In this document: one piece after another, positions 41,644-52,195 of the stretch
Numbering within the stretch: position 1 is the first letter of the stretch
Layout: each line of letters begins with the position of its first letter
NCBI GenBank assembly: GCA_963730225.1
Contig: CAVSQX010000001.1
Location: forward strand, 248,001-312,000
From: CAVSQX01 sp963730225
GTDB lineage: Bacteria > Planctomycetota > Phycisphaerae > Tepidisphaerales > Tepidisphaeraceae
Length of the DNA: 64,000 nt
Reading direction: 5' to 3'
The notes under the pieces: generated by a model
Databases searched by the model: none
What the model was told of the DNA's origin: nothing
What the model saw: the letters and a program-made list of their open reading frames with translations, nothing else
Translations under genes and position numbers: made by a program

Positions 41644-43671
41644 ATGCAGGCTTGGAACATCTCATCACTTCCGCTCGACGCGCTTTTGGAGCGCGAGTGG
41701 CTGGCCGTCAACGGAATTGGCGGTTTTGCCTCATCCACCGTCCCCGGTCTCAACACCCGCAAATATCACGGATTGCTGGTCGCCGCCATGGCGCCGCCGG
41801 TTCGCCGGATGGTGCTGCTCTCGCGCGTCGAGGAAACCGTTCTGTGCGAAGGATGGACGCATCCCCTGGCCTGCAACGAATATCCCGGCGCCATCCATCC
41901 CCGCGGCGACGAATCGCTCCGCGCGTTCAGCACCGATCCGTTCCCGCGCTGGGCATATCAGGGCCAGGGATGGACCATCGAAAAAAGTCTGCGATTGCTC
42001 AAGGGGCAGAACACGGTGGTTCTCAGCTATTCGCTGCTGGGGGGCGATCGCTCCGTGCAATTGCAGCTTCGCCCGCTCCTGGCACTGCGGCCGATGCACG
42101 AGCTGATGTACCAATGGAACGGCAAGCTCACCGTCGAGCAGCGATTGGCGGGACACCATCACGTTCCCGCCACCGCTCGCACTCCGGAGGTTTTTTTCGC
42201 TCACGACGGCGAATTCCAGACCGAGGGAAACTGGTATCTCAACACCATCTACCGTCGCGAACAGGAACGAGGCTACTCGGCCCTGGAAGATTTGTGGAAT
42301 CCCGGCACGGTGCGCTGGATGCTCAAGCCTGGGCAAACGGTCAACTTCGTGTGCTCCGCCGATCCGTTCGATTTCAAACGTGCGCTGGCCCAGGCCGACG
42401 GACATCAGATCGAACCGATGCTTCCATCTGCACCGGCCCAAAAATCGGATGAACCGATGGACGGCCTTCTGCGAGCGGCCGAGCGGTTTGTTCTTCACGT
42501 TCCCACCGACGGCGGCGACGGGCGATTCGATTCGATCGCCGCGGAATATCCCTGGGCTCCGCCTTCGCCGCGGCACGCGCTGATTGCGTTTGCGGGGATC
42601 CTGCTGGTTCCGGGCAAGTTTGACGCGGCTCGAGGTTTTCTGCTCTCGTTGATCCCGCAGATTTCCGACGGGCTGCTGCCGTCCAATCTTTCCGAGATCG
42701 GCGGCGCGCCGGTCTACCACGGCGCCGATGTTTCGCTTTGGTTCGTCAACGCCGTCTGGCAGTATCTCCAATACAGCGGCGATGAAGACGCCGTTCGCCA
42801 TCACCTGCTGGACGCGGTGATGCAAATAATCGCCGCCTATCGGAAGGGCGCCAAGCTTGGAATTCGGCCCGATGCCGAGGGACTTCTGTCGACCCGCGAG
42901 CCCGGCGTTCCGACCACGTGGATGGACGCGCAGGTGAACGACTGGGTGGTGACGCCTCGTTGCGGCAAGCCCGTCGAGTTGAACGCGCTGTGGTACAACG
43001 CCGTGCGAATCGCCGCGGATTTGACTCGGCGTTTTGCATTGCCCGAGAAATCACAGGAGCTGAGCGAACTGGCCGAATCCATTCGCACGGCTTTCAACGG
43101 CCGATTCTGGAACGAGCGCGCCCATTGCTGCTACGACGTGATCGACGATCACGGCTACGATCCGGCGGTTCGGCCCAATCAGTTGTTGGCCATTTCGCTG
43201 CCGTTCGCGGTTCTGTCGATCGAACGTTTCGAGCCGGTGCTGGAGCGATTACGCTGCGAGCTGCTCACGCCGCTGGGGGTGCGCACGCTTTCTCCGCTCG
43301 ATTCGGCGTATCAGGCTCATTACCACGGCAACGTCGTCCACCGCGATCGGGCTTATCACAACGGATCGGCATTTCCCTGGCTGCTGGGGATGTACGTGAC
43401 GGCTTATCTGAAAGTCCACGGCCGCGGTGTCGGGGCGCGGGCGGAGGCAAAATCTCTGTTGGCCGGCTGCCTGGACTATCTCGCCGGCGACGGGCTTGGA
43501 AATCTGTGTGAATTGTTTGACGGCGAAAAGCCGCAGCGGCCCGGCGGGGCGATCGCCTCGGCCTGCGCGGTCGGCGAGCTGTTGCGGGCCTACGCTCAGG
43601 ATGTGCTGGATCTTCAGCCGACGCCGCCGCCGATCAAGATGGATTTGCCCGATCCGGCAAAAATTGCCTGA
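41644..43671 (+). CDS. Glycogen debranching enzyme (amylo-alpha-1,6-glucosidase)
   Basis: Removes alpha-1,6-branches from glycogen in the cytoplasm. The 675-residue product has the N-terminal GDE_N domain (EWLAVNGIGGFASSTVPGLN, TRKYHGLLVAAMAPP) and a C-terminal GH133-like (alpha/alpha)6 catalytic domain (HGADVSLWFVNAVWQYLQYS; TREPGVPTTWMDAQVNDWVV; YHNGSAFPWLLGMYV). ATG 41644 has GGAGGAATACG upstream. It is flanked by moeB and dacB with its own promoter. Confidence 0.92.
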   Translation: MQAWNISSLPLDALLEREWLAVNGIGGFASSTVPGLNTRKYHGLLVAAMAPPVRRMVLLSRVEETVLCEGWTHPLACNEYPGAIHPRGDESLRAFSTDPFPRWAYQGQGWTIEKSLRLLKGQNTVVLSYSLLGGDRSVQLQLRPLLALRPMHELMYQWNGKLTVEQRLAGHHHVPATARTPEVFFAHDGEFQTEGNWYLNTIYRREQERGYSALEDLWNPGTVRWMLKPGQTVNFVCSADPFDFKRALAQADGHQIEPMLPSAPAQKSDEPMDGLLRAAERFVLHVPTDGGDGRFDSIAAEYPWAPPSPRHALIAFAGILLVPGKFDAARGFLLSLIPQISDGLLPSNLSEIGGAPVYHGADVSLWFVNAVWQYLQYSGDEDAVRHHLLDAVMQIIAAYRKGAKLGIRPDAEGLLSTREPGVPTTWMDAQVNDWVVTPRCGKPVELNALWYNAVRIAADLTRRFALPEKSQELSELAESIRTAFNGRFWNERAHCCYDVIDDHGYDPAVRPNQLLAISLPFAVLSIERFEPVLERLRCELLTPLGVRTLSPLDSAYQAHYHGNVVHRDRAYHNGSAFPWLLGMYVTAYLKVHGRGVGARAEAKSLLAGCLDYLAGDGLGNLCELFDGEKPQRPGGAIASACAVGELLRAYAQDVLDLQPTPPPIKMDLPDPAKIA

Positions 43672-43732
43672 ATAACGGCCGGCAATCCGATATACCTGTT
43701 TCGGACTGATTGAAATTCAGGAGGTTTCACGG

Positions 43733-45192
43733 ATGAAACTGTTGTGCTGCGTCGCGGTGGTGTTGTTGGCTCCGCTTGTTGTCCACGCCGATCCGGCCGG
43801 CGAAATCAATTCCGTTCTCCGCGATCGTCTGCTCGAAAGAGCCCATGAGAGCATCCGGATCGTGCGCATCGGCAGCGCGGCGGCGGATCAGGCCGCCATT
43901 TATCGCCATCAGGATGACGAGCCGTTGACCCCCGCCAGCAATCTGAAAGTCGTTACCACATCGGCGGCCCTCGATCGGCTGGGTTCGCAATTCCGCTTTC
44001 GCACTCAACTGGTGCTGCACGACGGCGATCTGATCCTCATTGGCGACGGCGATCCGAGCTTCGGCGACGCCGAGCTGCTGAGCAAATCGGGCTGGGATGT
44101 CACGACCGTTTTCAAGAACTGGGCCGCGGGCCTGAAGAAGCTGAACCTGCCGCCGCTGCGCAACATCATCGTGGACGACAGTATTTTTGAGGAGAACTTT
44201 GTTCATCCCGATTGGCCCGCCGATCAAACCGATAAACGGTATGTGGCGGAGGTAGCGGGGATGAATCTCAACGCCAATTGCGTTGATTTTCTGGTGCGAA
44301 CCACGTCGCCCGGCGAGCTGGTCAAAGCGTTCATGGATCCGGCGACACGCTATGTCGGATTTCGCAACGAGTGCGTCACCGGCGGCGAGAATGCGATCGG
44401 ATTGTCGCGCTCGCCGGGCACGAATCAGATCGAAATGCGCGGCCAGGCCCGTCAGAGCACGGATGTTCCGGTTTCGGTGACGATTCACGATCCGCCGATG
44501 TTCGCCGCGACGGTCCTGGCCGAAACGCTCTCGTCGGCGGGGGTGCGGCACAGCGGCGATGTGCACCGTGATCGCACGATTCGCGCAAATGAGCGCGGCT
44601 CGGGACAAGAGCTGGATTCTGCTGGCCCAGCATGAAACACCGCTGGAGACGGTGTTGGCCCGTGCCAACAAGGATAGCATGAATCTCTACGCCGAATGTC
44701 TCTGCAAGCGGCTGGGCGCAGAAACGTCGGGCCAAAGCGGCTCGTGGGAAAACGGCGTCGCGGCCGTGGAAGCGTTCCTGCAAAAGGCCGGCGCATCGCC
44801 CGATCAGTTCCATCTCGTCGACGGCTGCGGGCTTTCCAAGGAAAATCGGATCAGCGCCGCCGCGATGGTCGACGTGCTCTCGTACGATTATTTCAGCAAC
44901 AACGCGGCCGCTTTCCATGCTTCGCTGGCGGTGGCCGGCGTCGACGGCACACTGAAGGATCGATTCCGCGGCAGCGATCTGCGCACGCGCAGTCGTTGGC
45001 AAAAGTGGATTCGTCAACGGCGTCAGCTCGCTGAGCGGATATCTGTGCGGCAGGGACGGCCGCACATACGCCTTTTCGATTTTAATCAACGGAATTCCGG
45101 AATTCAGCAATTCCGAAGTCAAAGTGCTGGAAGAGCGGATCATCAAAGCGGTGGACAACGACGGCGCCGCCATGGCCAGCGCGGGGCGTTGA
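43733..45192 (+). CDS. dacB: D-alanyl-D-alanine carboxypeptidase/endopeptidase (DacB/PBP4, S13), two frameshifts
   Basis: Periplasmic penicillin-binding protein that trims peptidoglycan peptides. The signal peptide is MKLLCCVAVVLLAPLVVHA. Serine-peptidase S13 motifs: SxxK in TPASNLKVVTTSAAL, SxN in SMNLYAECLCKRLG and KSG in VVGKSGFVNG. The second and third parts are in other frames. One indel lies near 44590-44612 and another near 44989, where dropping one A restores LRTRVVGKSGFVNGVSSLSG. Frames as written are 43733-44635 and 44559 onward. The stop is TGA at 45192. ATG 43733 has CAGGAGGTTTCACGG upstream. Confidence 0.85.
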
Positions 45193-45199
45193 GCGGCTT

Positions 45200-46459
45200 T
45201 CAGAGGGAAGCGGTGGCCGCTACTTCGGGAGACTTTTCTTTCAGTCGGGCGATCAGCGGTCGCAGCGTCGTTCCCTGCACGAGAATCGAAAATCCCACGA
45301 CGCCGTAGGTGATGGCCACGAGGCGATCGTGTGCGACGCCCCGGGGAATGACCAGCGCCATGGCGATCGCCAGCCCGCCGCGCAGGCCACCCCAAGTGAG
45401 AATGGCGACGATCCCCCGGTCGAATCGCCGGCCAATGGAGACGAGTCCGACCAGGCCGGTCACGCTGCACCACCGGGCCAGCAGCACGATCGGAATCGCC
45501 AGAGCCGCGGCGAGCACGAGCCGGCCAGTGAACGGCATCAGCAGCACTTCCAGGCCGATCAAAACGAACAGAACGGCGTTGAGAATTTCCTCGATCAGTT
45601 CCCAGAAGCTGTGCAGATCGTGATTCACCTTCTCCGACAGATTAAAAGCCCGGCCGTAATTGCCGATGAGCAACCCGGCGACAACAACCGCGATTGGCCC
45701 CGAAACGCGCAGCAGATCGGCCAGCGAGTAAACGCCCATGACCAGGGCCAGCGTCAGGAGCACTTCAAGCTGAAAGTAGAATGTGCGACGCAGCAGACGA
45801 TGGACGGCCCATCCACCGGCCAATCCCAGGGCCGCGCCGCCGACGCATTGGCGCAACAGATCCACGCCCACGGCCGTCCAGCTCAACGAGCTGCCGTCGG
45901 CGGTCAGGCCGAGCAGCGTCAGGAACAGGACCACTCCGACGCCGTCATTGAACAGGGATTCGGCGGCGATCACGGTGCGAATGCTCCGCGGCGCATCAGC
46001 GTTTTTCAGAAAGCTCATGACCGCAACTGGATCGGTCGGCGAGATGAGGGCACCGAGCAACAGGCAATACAACAGCGGCAGGCCCAGGCCCAGCAAACGC
46101 AGGGCCGGGTGAATCATGAGCGCAATCAGAATCATGGACGCAACCGTGCCTACCGTGGACAGCAGTGCGACGAGGCCGCGCTGGCGGGAAAGCTCGTTCA
46201 GATCGACGGACAATCCCCCGGCAAAGAGCAAAAACCCCAGCATCCACTGGAGCACGGCGCGATCGAAGCTGATGCGCGAGGCAAAGTCCCGTGCCGCGTT
46301 GCGGATCGAACTGCTCGCTTCGCCGGCGGCGATCAGACCCAGCGACAGCAGCAGGGCGATCAGCATCACGCCGACGCTCGGATGCAAACCGAGATGTCGA
46401 TAGTTCACGTAGCTCAGCAGTGCGGTAACCGCCAGGAGCAGCGCGATGAAATGGAACAT
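45200..46459 (-). CDS. Na+/H+ antiporter of the CPA1 (NhaP) family
   Basis: Inner-membrane monovalent cation/proton antiporter of about 419 residues with 11-12 hydrophobic segments. Key motifs are GALISPTDPVAV and ESLFNDGVGVVLFLTLLG, which carry the ion-binding Asp and the conserved helix. It converges with dacB (seven-base gap). ATG 46459 (MFHFIALLLAVTALLS) is preferred over GTG 46483. It is separated by 12-36 bases from the lipoprotein gene downstream of the secretion operon, so it might be co-transcribed, but function is pH or salt homeostasis. Confidence 0.9.
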   Translation of the reverse strand: MFHFIALLLAVTALLSYVNYRHLGLHPSVGVMLIALLLSLGLIAAGEASSSIRNAARDFASRISFDRAVLQWMLGFLLFAGGLSVDLNELSRQRGLVALLSTVGTVASMILIALMIHPALRLLGLGLPLLYCLLLGALISPTDPVAVMSFLKNADAPRSIRTVIAAESLFNDGVGVVLFLTLLGLTADGSSLSWTAVGVDLLRQCVGGAALGLAGGWAVHRLLRRTFYFQLEVLLTLALVMGVYSLADLLRVSGPIAVVVAGLLIGNYGRAFNLSEKVNHDLHSFWELIEEILNAVLFVLIGLEVLLMPFTGRLVLAAALAIPIVLLARWCSVTGLVGLVSIGRRFDRGIVAILTWGGLRGGLAIAMALVIPRGVAHDRLVAITYGVVGFSILVQGTTLRPLIARLKEKSPEVAATASL

Positions 46460-46495
46460 GCCCACGGGCCCAGATGGTAACACGTGGCGGGAGGA

Positions 46496-47029
46496 TCATT
46501 CCATCGGATAGTAGCGGTGGAATTGGGCCTCGGGAATTGGCACGACTTCGAGCGTCTGCGACGATGCCGGGCCGGGCGCGGGCGGCGACATAAAAATGCA
46601 CCATCGTTGGCCGCGCGGATCGGGAGAAGCTTGATACAAAATGATATGCTTGGGCTGACCGACTGTGCCCAGGCCGTTGGGGACGTAAACAAACGGCTCG
46701 CCGGTGCGGGGGCAGACAAAGCTGAGGGGGGCATCCACATCAGCCATGGTTTTCAGATCGTCCAGCGTCGGCGGCAGATGCTTGTTGAGGGCAAAGTACA
46801 GCAGCATCGCACCGGCGATATTTTGCATTTGGGCCACGCAGGGATCGGTCGAGACGATTTCATCCGGCGTCAGCGGAGCGCCGTTGGCCGGCTGATCTGC
46901 CGTGGCCAGCGGCGCCGGGGAGGAAGGGGATGGCGTGGACTGACACGCCGAGGCACAGAGCATCAGCGCGGTCAGCGGTGCGCTGATCCATCCACGACGC
47001 CGGAGGGAGTTTGACCAAATCCGCATCAC
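46496..47029 (-). CDS. Lipoprotein at the end of the type II secretion operon
   Basis: A lipoprotein of 177 residues with lipobox ASAC (TALMLCASAC) and a short domain: DPCVAQMQNIAGAMLLYFAL, KHLPPTLDDLKTMADVDAPL and the pattern LSFVCPRTGEPFVYVPNGL. The sequence resembles planctomycete proteins that pair with pseudopilins and keep a prepilin-like globular head without the helix (C-P-x-T-G-x-P-F/Y-x-Y-x-P). The GTG at 47029 overlaps the TAG of gspD. A role in secretin function or substrate contact is inference. Confidence 0.65.
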   Translation of the reverse strand: MMRIWSNSLRRRGWISAPLTALMLCASACQSTPSPSSPAPLATADQPANGAPLTPDEIVSTDPCVAQMQNIAGAMLLYFALNKHLPPTLDDLKTMADVDAPLSFVCPRTGEPFVYVPNGLGTVGQPKHIILYQASPDPRGQRWCIFMSPPAPGPASSQTLEVVPIPEAQFHRYYPME

Positions 47030-49413
47030 TATTGAGGCGCTTGCGCTCCATCGGTTGGCGCGGTCGGGTCGGGTTGGCTCGGCTGCGTTGTGCCGCGCTG
47101 CATGCCGCGCATGTGTTCATCAAATATACCCGGAGTAACCGCTGAGGGGGTGAGTTTCAATCCTCCCATTTCATCCCGCGACATCGGTTTGAGCACGCCG
47201 GGCTGCAATGCCACGTGCGGGGTGAGGAAGATCAGCAACTCGGTCTTGGTTTTGGTGACCTGATTGCGCTGGAAAAGCAGACCCAGCAGCGGAATGTCGC
47301 CCAGCAGGGGAACCTTGGTGATCTCCGAGGTCTTTTGATCCTGCATCAGCCCGCCGATGACGATGGTTTGCCCGTCCTTGATGCTGATGTAGGTTTGTGC
47401 CGATCGGTTCTGATAAATCGGCGCGGTGACGCCTTGGGAGACCGTCACCGTCGTGTCCGTCAACGAGGAAATCGTCGGAGCCACCAGCATTTGCACCAGC
47501 CCTTCGGGGTTCACATGCGGCGTAACGGTGAGGGTGATGCCGATGTTCTGGTATTGGATGGTGTTAATCGTGTTGTCTTCGGTGTCGAGCCGGCTCTCAG
47601 TCACAATTGGAACATACTGACCGACGTTCATCGTCGCCTGCTGATTGTCGGTGGCCAGGATGTAGGGCGCGAGAGCACATCAAGCTTGTTGGTCGAGGCC
47701 AGCGCGTGCAGCGTGGCGGTGACGTTGCTCTCCATGAAGCTGATGGCCAGCCCGCCGTTGGCGGCGTTGGCGGCGGCGTTGCCGAGATTGACTCCGCCTT
47801 CGGCACCTTTTCCGTTGGCTCCGATGTTCAGCACGGAAAAATCGAGACCCAGATCGTCGCTGTTGTCGTGCGTGACTTCGGCGATAAGCACTTTGATCAG
47901 CACCTGAGCCACCGGGCGATCCAATTGATCAATGATCGTCCGCACCTGCGTTTCGTACTTGGTTGCGGTGGCGACCAGAAGGGAATTAGTGTCCTGATCG
48001 GCGACGACATAAACCTGTCCGATGAGATCGGCGACGGCCCCGGTCAGAGACGAGGCGCCGCCACCGGCTCGGTTCCCGGTATTGCCGAACCCACCGCCAA
48101 AGGTTGAGGTTCCGGCCGTGGTGCGGTTGTTCCCACCGAACCCACCACCGCCTCCGCCTCCGCCAAACCCACCACCACCGCCTCCGCCAAATCCACCGCC
48201 GCCTCCTCCACCGAGTCCCCCACCGCCGCCGCCCCCGAATCCACCGCCGGTGCCGAATCCGCTTGTGCTGCCAACGCCTCCGGTGGTGCGGTTGCCGGTG
48301 GTGGAAGTGCTGAACGGGCTGGTGCGATTATTGGTGCCGCTGGTGGTTCCGCCGAACAGCGCGTTAAGCGTGGCCTGCATGTCGACGGCCTGGCCGTTCT
48401 TGACGGAATACAGAAAGAACGTGGTGTCCTCAGATGGATTGGCATCGAGCTGCGTGAGCATCTGATCGATAACGGTGAGCGTGTCGGGCGGGCCGGTGAC
48501 AACGACGGTGTTGGTGCGGCGTGTCGGCCGAGGCCAGCACTTTGCCGGTGTTGCCCTGGTCTTCGGTGCTGGTGGCGTTGTTGCCGCCGCCTCCACCGCC
48601 GCCGCCGCCGCCGCCGAATCGGAATCGGGCGAAGAAGGGCACCTGGCCCTGGTTAGCCTGATTGCTTTGCGTCGGCGGATTGAAAATATCGGTGATCAGC
48701 TTGGCGGCCGCCGTCGCGTCGGCGTACTTCAATTGCCGGACGCGAATACTGTTGGCGGCGGCGTCGTGCTTGTCGAGGCTGGCGATGATCTCGACGATTC
48801 GCCTGATGTTGGATGACGTGTCGGTGATGATGATCGAATTGCTGCCGGCGTTGGCGGTGAGATCGGCCTGCGAGGTATCGACCAATACCTGCAAATCCTG
48901 TTTGAGCTTCACGGCGTCGACGCTGCGCACGGGAATCACCCAGGTGACCAGTTCATCGGTATCGGGGACCAGCGTGGGATCCTCGCCAATGTGTACCGGA
49001 ATGTCGCTCTTCTTGGCTTTGTCGACGGCGATGATCTTGAGGATTCGACCCATTTGCCTGGCGGTGTAGCCATGGGCGCTGAGCACGGAGTTAAGCATGA
49101 TGACCGCTTCGTCGGGCGAAACGGTTTGTTTGCTGAGAATGTTAACGCGGAAATCCAGCGGGCCGTCGGGCTTGAGAATGACGAACCCGGCGACGGTGGA
49201 AAGATGATCCAGAACGGCGTCGACCGAAGCCTCTTCAAAATTGAAGCTGATTTGCGTCGTGGCCGGAGACTTTGGCGTTGCCGGCGCGGCCTCGGCGGGC
49301 GGCGCTGGCTGCACGGTCGGTTCGGGCGCTTCCTGGGCCCAAAGCGGCACGGCGGCGAAAACCAAAATGCCCGCCAACAGCAGGTTGATATTCCCGTGAT
49401 TCATTTGTCGCAT
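47029..49413 (-). CDS. gspD: Type II secretion secretin GspD with Gly-rich inserts, two frameshifts
   Basis: Outer-membrane secretin channel. The signal peptide (LLLAGILVFAAVPLWAQ) is followed by an N0-like domain (ISFNFEEASVDAVLDHLSTV), N1/N2 domains (VTWVIPVRSVDAVKLKQDLQ) and the secretin domain (VQVLIKVLIAEVTHD-like, then QYQNIGITLTVTPHVNPEGL and TKTKTELLIFLTPHV). Two single-base indels split it into frames ending near 48520 and 47690: dropping a C restores ASADTRTNTVVVTGPP, and adding a C restores LDVLSRPYILATDNQQAT. Unusual for a secretin are poly-Gly stretches (GGGGGGGF units near 48120-48260 and 48580-48620). ATG 49413 is preferred because GAAGGG precedes it. Confidence 0.9.
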
Positions 49414-49445
49414 GAGAGCCCTTCTATTCCACAAACGGTAAATCG

Positions 49446-50129
49446 TCATTGACCCATGAGCCGTCGGCGGCGCATGCGCTCCAGAATGCTTTCGTTGCCA
49501 CTGGCCGGGCCCGTGGTGGGCTCGGTCGTCGCGCCGGTCGAAAGCGAACCGACCGGCTGCGAAACCAGCGACGCACTGAGCTGTCCATTCAGATTCTCTC
49601 CCAGCAATACGTGTGTGCTTTTTCCATACGCCTCGTAATCGACGCTGTCCAGCGTGATGTGCGTGATTTTTCCGCGGCAAATCGCTTCGCCTTCGTGCCG
49701 CAAGAGAACTCGATGATCGGATAATTCCTCGAAGAACGCCGCCGTCGCTCCGTCGGCCTCGTCCACGCCGTTGAAGACCACATCGGTTTCCGGTGGCGGG
49801 GCGTCGGGACGCACAGGGATGTTGCCTGGGTTGATTGGCACTACCTCCGTCGTTTGATTACCCCTGATAAAAATGCTGCGCTGCAAAACCAGGGAATAGG
49901 CGCTGGACATATAGCGCGACGGCGGCGTGGGAAAAGACGAAGAAAAACTCGGCAGCGTGGTGGGCGTCGGCGCCTCGGCGGACCGCTGCGTGGTGGACAC
50001 GACGGCTTGCGTCGCCGCCGCCGCGGCCATGGGTTGCGTGGCCGGATTGGTCGATGGCTCGCTGCTGGGCAAATCCGCCCAGGCGGTGGCGCTGAACATC
50101 AGCAGCAAAATCAGCCCCGTTGTTTTCAT
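49446..50129 (-). CDS. GspC/PilP-like inner-membrane-side component
   Basis: A 227-residue exported or anchored protein between the GspM-like and secretin genes. The N-terminus MKTTGLILLLMFSATAWADL is a signal or anchor; a Pro/Thr-rich linker follows; residues about 110-180 (VVFNGVDEADGATAAFFEEL, SDHRVLLRHEGEAICRGKIT, HITLDSVDYEAYGKS) follow the homology-region pattern of GspC/PilP, which connects the inner-membrane platform to the secretin. The C-terminus is Thr/Arg-rich. The GspC call is from position and pattern. Confidence 0.65.
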   Translation of the reverse strand: MKTTGLILLLMFSATAWADLPSSEPSTNPATQPMAAAAATQAVVSTTQRSAEAPTPTTLPSFSSSFPTPPSRYMSSAYSLVLQRSIFIRGNQTTEVVPINPGNIPVRPDAPPPETDVVFNGVDEADGATAAFFEELSDHRVLLRHEGEAICRGKITHITLDSVDYEAYGKSTHVLLGENLNGQLSASLVSQPVGSLSTGATTEPTTGPASGNESILERMRRRRLMGQ

Positions 50130-50719
50130 GATTGCCCCCAGGCATTGGCCGCAGCGCCGGCAGACGCGACTGGCTTGGCCGGCACGGCGGAGTCGGGCAC
50201 TCGGCACACCGTCGAAACCGTCAATTGCACCGCCAATTCATCGAACCCTTCGCGCCGCGGCGTGATCTGAATCTCGACCAGGCGGATCGGAATGCTCGCG
50301 GTCTCCATCGACCAGAGCATTCGGGCCAGCTGCGCGTTGCTCCCGGTTCCGCTCACGTGAAAGCTGAGCACCTCAAATCCATTTTGCTGCTGCACGGCCT
50401 TGTCGGGCTTGAGACCGCCAAATCCGAAGCCGGCGTTTTGAGCCCAATCCAGCACCGCCTGATAGGCCTGCTGTTCGGCGTCGCCGGGCGACGATCTGAG
50501 CCCGCCCTGAAGCATGTCCGCCCAGATCGGCGTGAGATGCCGTTTGCTGGCGAACAAAGCGTCGACCTGCTTCTTGCGGTCCAGCAATTTAGATCGCTGC
50601 TCGATCAGATCGTCCCGGCTGTTGAGATACGGATCCACCGCGAGAAAATAAAGCAGCGCCAGCACGACGCCCGCCCCGACGATCACGGCCATGTTGCGTT
50701 CTTTTTCAGACAGAATCAC
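50126..50719 (-). CDS. GspM/PilO-like assembly protein
   Basis: A 197-residue inner-membrane protein with one N-terminal span (MAVIVGAGVVLALLYFLAV), a coiled-coil stretch (LIEQRSKLLDRKKQVDALFA) and a ferredoxin-like C-terminal domain (FEVLSFHVSGTGSNAQLARM, SIPIRLVEIQITPRREGFDE). This is the GspM/PilO layout. It overlaps the GspC-like gene and follows the GspL-like gene by 15 bases. Confidence 0.8.
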   Translation of the reverse strand: MILSEKERNMAVIVGAGVVLALLYFLAVDPYLNSRDDLIEQRSKLLDRKKQVDALFASKRHLTPIWADMLQGGLRSSPGDAEQQAYQAVLDWAQNAGFGFGGLKPDKAVQQQNGFEVLSFHVSGTGSNAQLARMLWSMETASIPIRLVEIQITPRREGFDELAVQLTVSTVCRVPDSAVPAKPVASAGAAANAWGQS

Positions 50720-50734
50720 AGAAGCTCCCGTTCG

Positions 50735-52195
50735 TCACGGCGTCGTCTTGAGCGCCAGATATTTGAAGTTGATGGAAAACGAAACCTCCCGCAATCGGGC
50801 GGCGTCCTGGGCGTTGATCAATTCCACGTCGCTGAAAGCGGGATTGCGCTTGAGCGAATCCAGCAACACCTGCACGCGCTGCTGATCGCCGGTTTTGCCG
50901 CTCAGGGTTCCCGCCAGCATCGCCGGATCGGTGGCCTTGCCGGGCAGGCGCGGGTTGTCGTGCAGAGTCAGGGCGGTGGCGAAGGTTTGATAATCCTGCG
51001 GAATGGCCACGGTGAGATCGCGCAGGCACGCCAGATAGCGCGGATTTTCGCCGTGCCATCCCTGAGCGAACGAAACCTTGGCCACAAACGCCGTGGCCGC
51101 GTCGATTTCCGATTTCTGCAATTTCAGGTTGTTACTGAGGGTGTCGATTTCAGTTTGTCGCTGCTGCAAATCGACGTACCCGACGACTATGCAGCCAATC
51201 AGAACCACCGCCGCCACCGACGCCAAGATCGCCCAGCGCGGAATCCGCCGCGCCTTCGGCGCGGCCAGGCGCGTGTGCAAAAAATCGACCGAGGGCTCGA
51301 CGATCCCCGTGCCCGCCAGGGCCAGCGCCACGGCGGTGGCGAATTTGCGTCCTTCGCCGTTGCTGTGGGCGTCGGCAGAATCGACGCCCAGCGTGGGCAG
51401 ATCGCCGTTGCGAACGGCAAAGCCGAGGTTCTCGCCCAGGACCTGCGCATCCATGGAGGCCGGCTCCGATGAATCCCACATGACCAGTTCCCGGCCCGTG
51501 CCGTTGGAAGGCAGGCTGGAGACGGCTCGGCGAAGCTCGCCCATGAACGGCCGATCGCCCGCTCCGCTGCGCAGATGCCGGATGGCGCTGGTGCTGCCCC
51601 CGCTTTGGGCCGAGAGTTCCGCGCCGGACGATCCGACGGCCAAAACCAGCGAGTCCTTTCCCAGCGATCGGCCCGTTGCGCTTCCCAGCGCAACGGCCGA
51701 CGGCGTGACTGCGGCCAGGCTCAGGTGGGCCGATTCGCACAACGCACCGGCGGCCTCGACGTATTTCTTTTGCGTGGCAATCAGCAGAATGCTCTGTGTC
51801 TCACCGGAGTCGGCGCCCCCGACGTAGTCGTAGACGAGGTCTTTGAGTTCAGATGAAAATTCCCCTTCGGCCTGAAGTCGCAACATCTCCGCCAGCGTCC
51901 CCGGATCGACCGAGGGAACTTCCTTCGGTTTGACCACCAGCCAACGAGCCGGTAGTCCGACGACCGCCGTTCGGGCGGTGAATTGCTGCTGGCGCAGAAA
52001 TTCCCCCAGCGCCTTTCCCAACCCCGCCGGATCTTGCAGACTCAAGCCTTGGGGGTAGATGAATTCGGCCAGATGCGTGGCCTGCGGTCGCTCGCCGGCA
52101 ACAACTTCCGCCGCCGACAGCGATCGCTCGCCGATGGCCAATCCGATTACCTTGTTGGAACGCGGTGCTTTCAAAAGACTCCCATTCTTTGCCAT
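50735..52195 (-). CDS. GspL-like platform protein (PilM-PilN fused type)
   Basis: A 486-residue protein with a cytoplasmic actin-like domain (VIGLAIGERSLSAAEVVAGE; LAVGSSGAELSA) resembling PilM, then one membrane span (WAILASVAAVVLIGCIVVGY), a coiled coil (QQRQTEIDTLSNNLKLQKSE) and a periplasmic domain (LLDSLKRNPAFSDVELINAQ), the PilN pattern. Together these match GspL. It bridges the ATPase GspE and the GspM-like protein. ATG 52195 overlaps the stop of gspK (TAATG). Confidence 0.82.
   Translation of the reverse strand: MAKNGSLLKAPRSNKVIGLAIGERSLSAAEVVAGERPQATHLAEFIYPQGLSLQDPAGLGKALGEFLRQQQFTARTAVVGLPARWLVVKPKEVPSVDPGTLAEMLRLQAEGEFSSELKDLVYDYVGGADSGETQSILLIATQKKYVEAAGALCESAHLSLAAVTPSAVALGSATGRSLGKDSLVLAVGSSGAELSAQSGGSTSAIRHLRSGAGDRPFMGELRRAVSSLPSNGTGRELVMWDSSEPASMDAQVLGENLGFAVRNGDLPTLGVDSADAHSNGEGRKFATAVALALAGTGIVEPSVDFLHTRLAAPKARRIPRWAILASVAAVVLIGCIVVGYVDLQQRQTEIDTLSNNLKLQKSEIDAATAFVAKVSFAQGWHGENPRYLACLRDLTVAIPQDYQTFATALTLHDNPRLPGKATDPAMLAGTLSGKTGDQQRVQVLLDSLKRNPAFSDVELINAQDAARLREVSFSINFKYLALKTTP

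Noticed and set aside
45329..46480. 383-codon plus-strand frame
   Set aside because: Shadow of the antiporter gene; Gln/Arg-rich with no domains.
50132..51472. Plus-strand frames across the secretion operon
   Set aside because: Antisense shadows of the GspM/GspL-like genes; the minus-strand genes are contiguous and overlapping.
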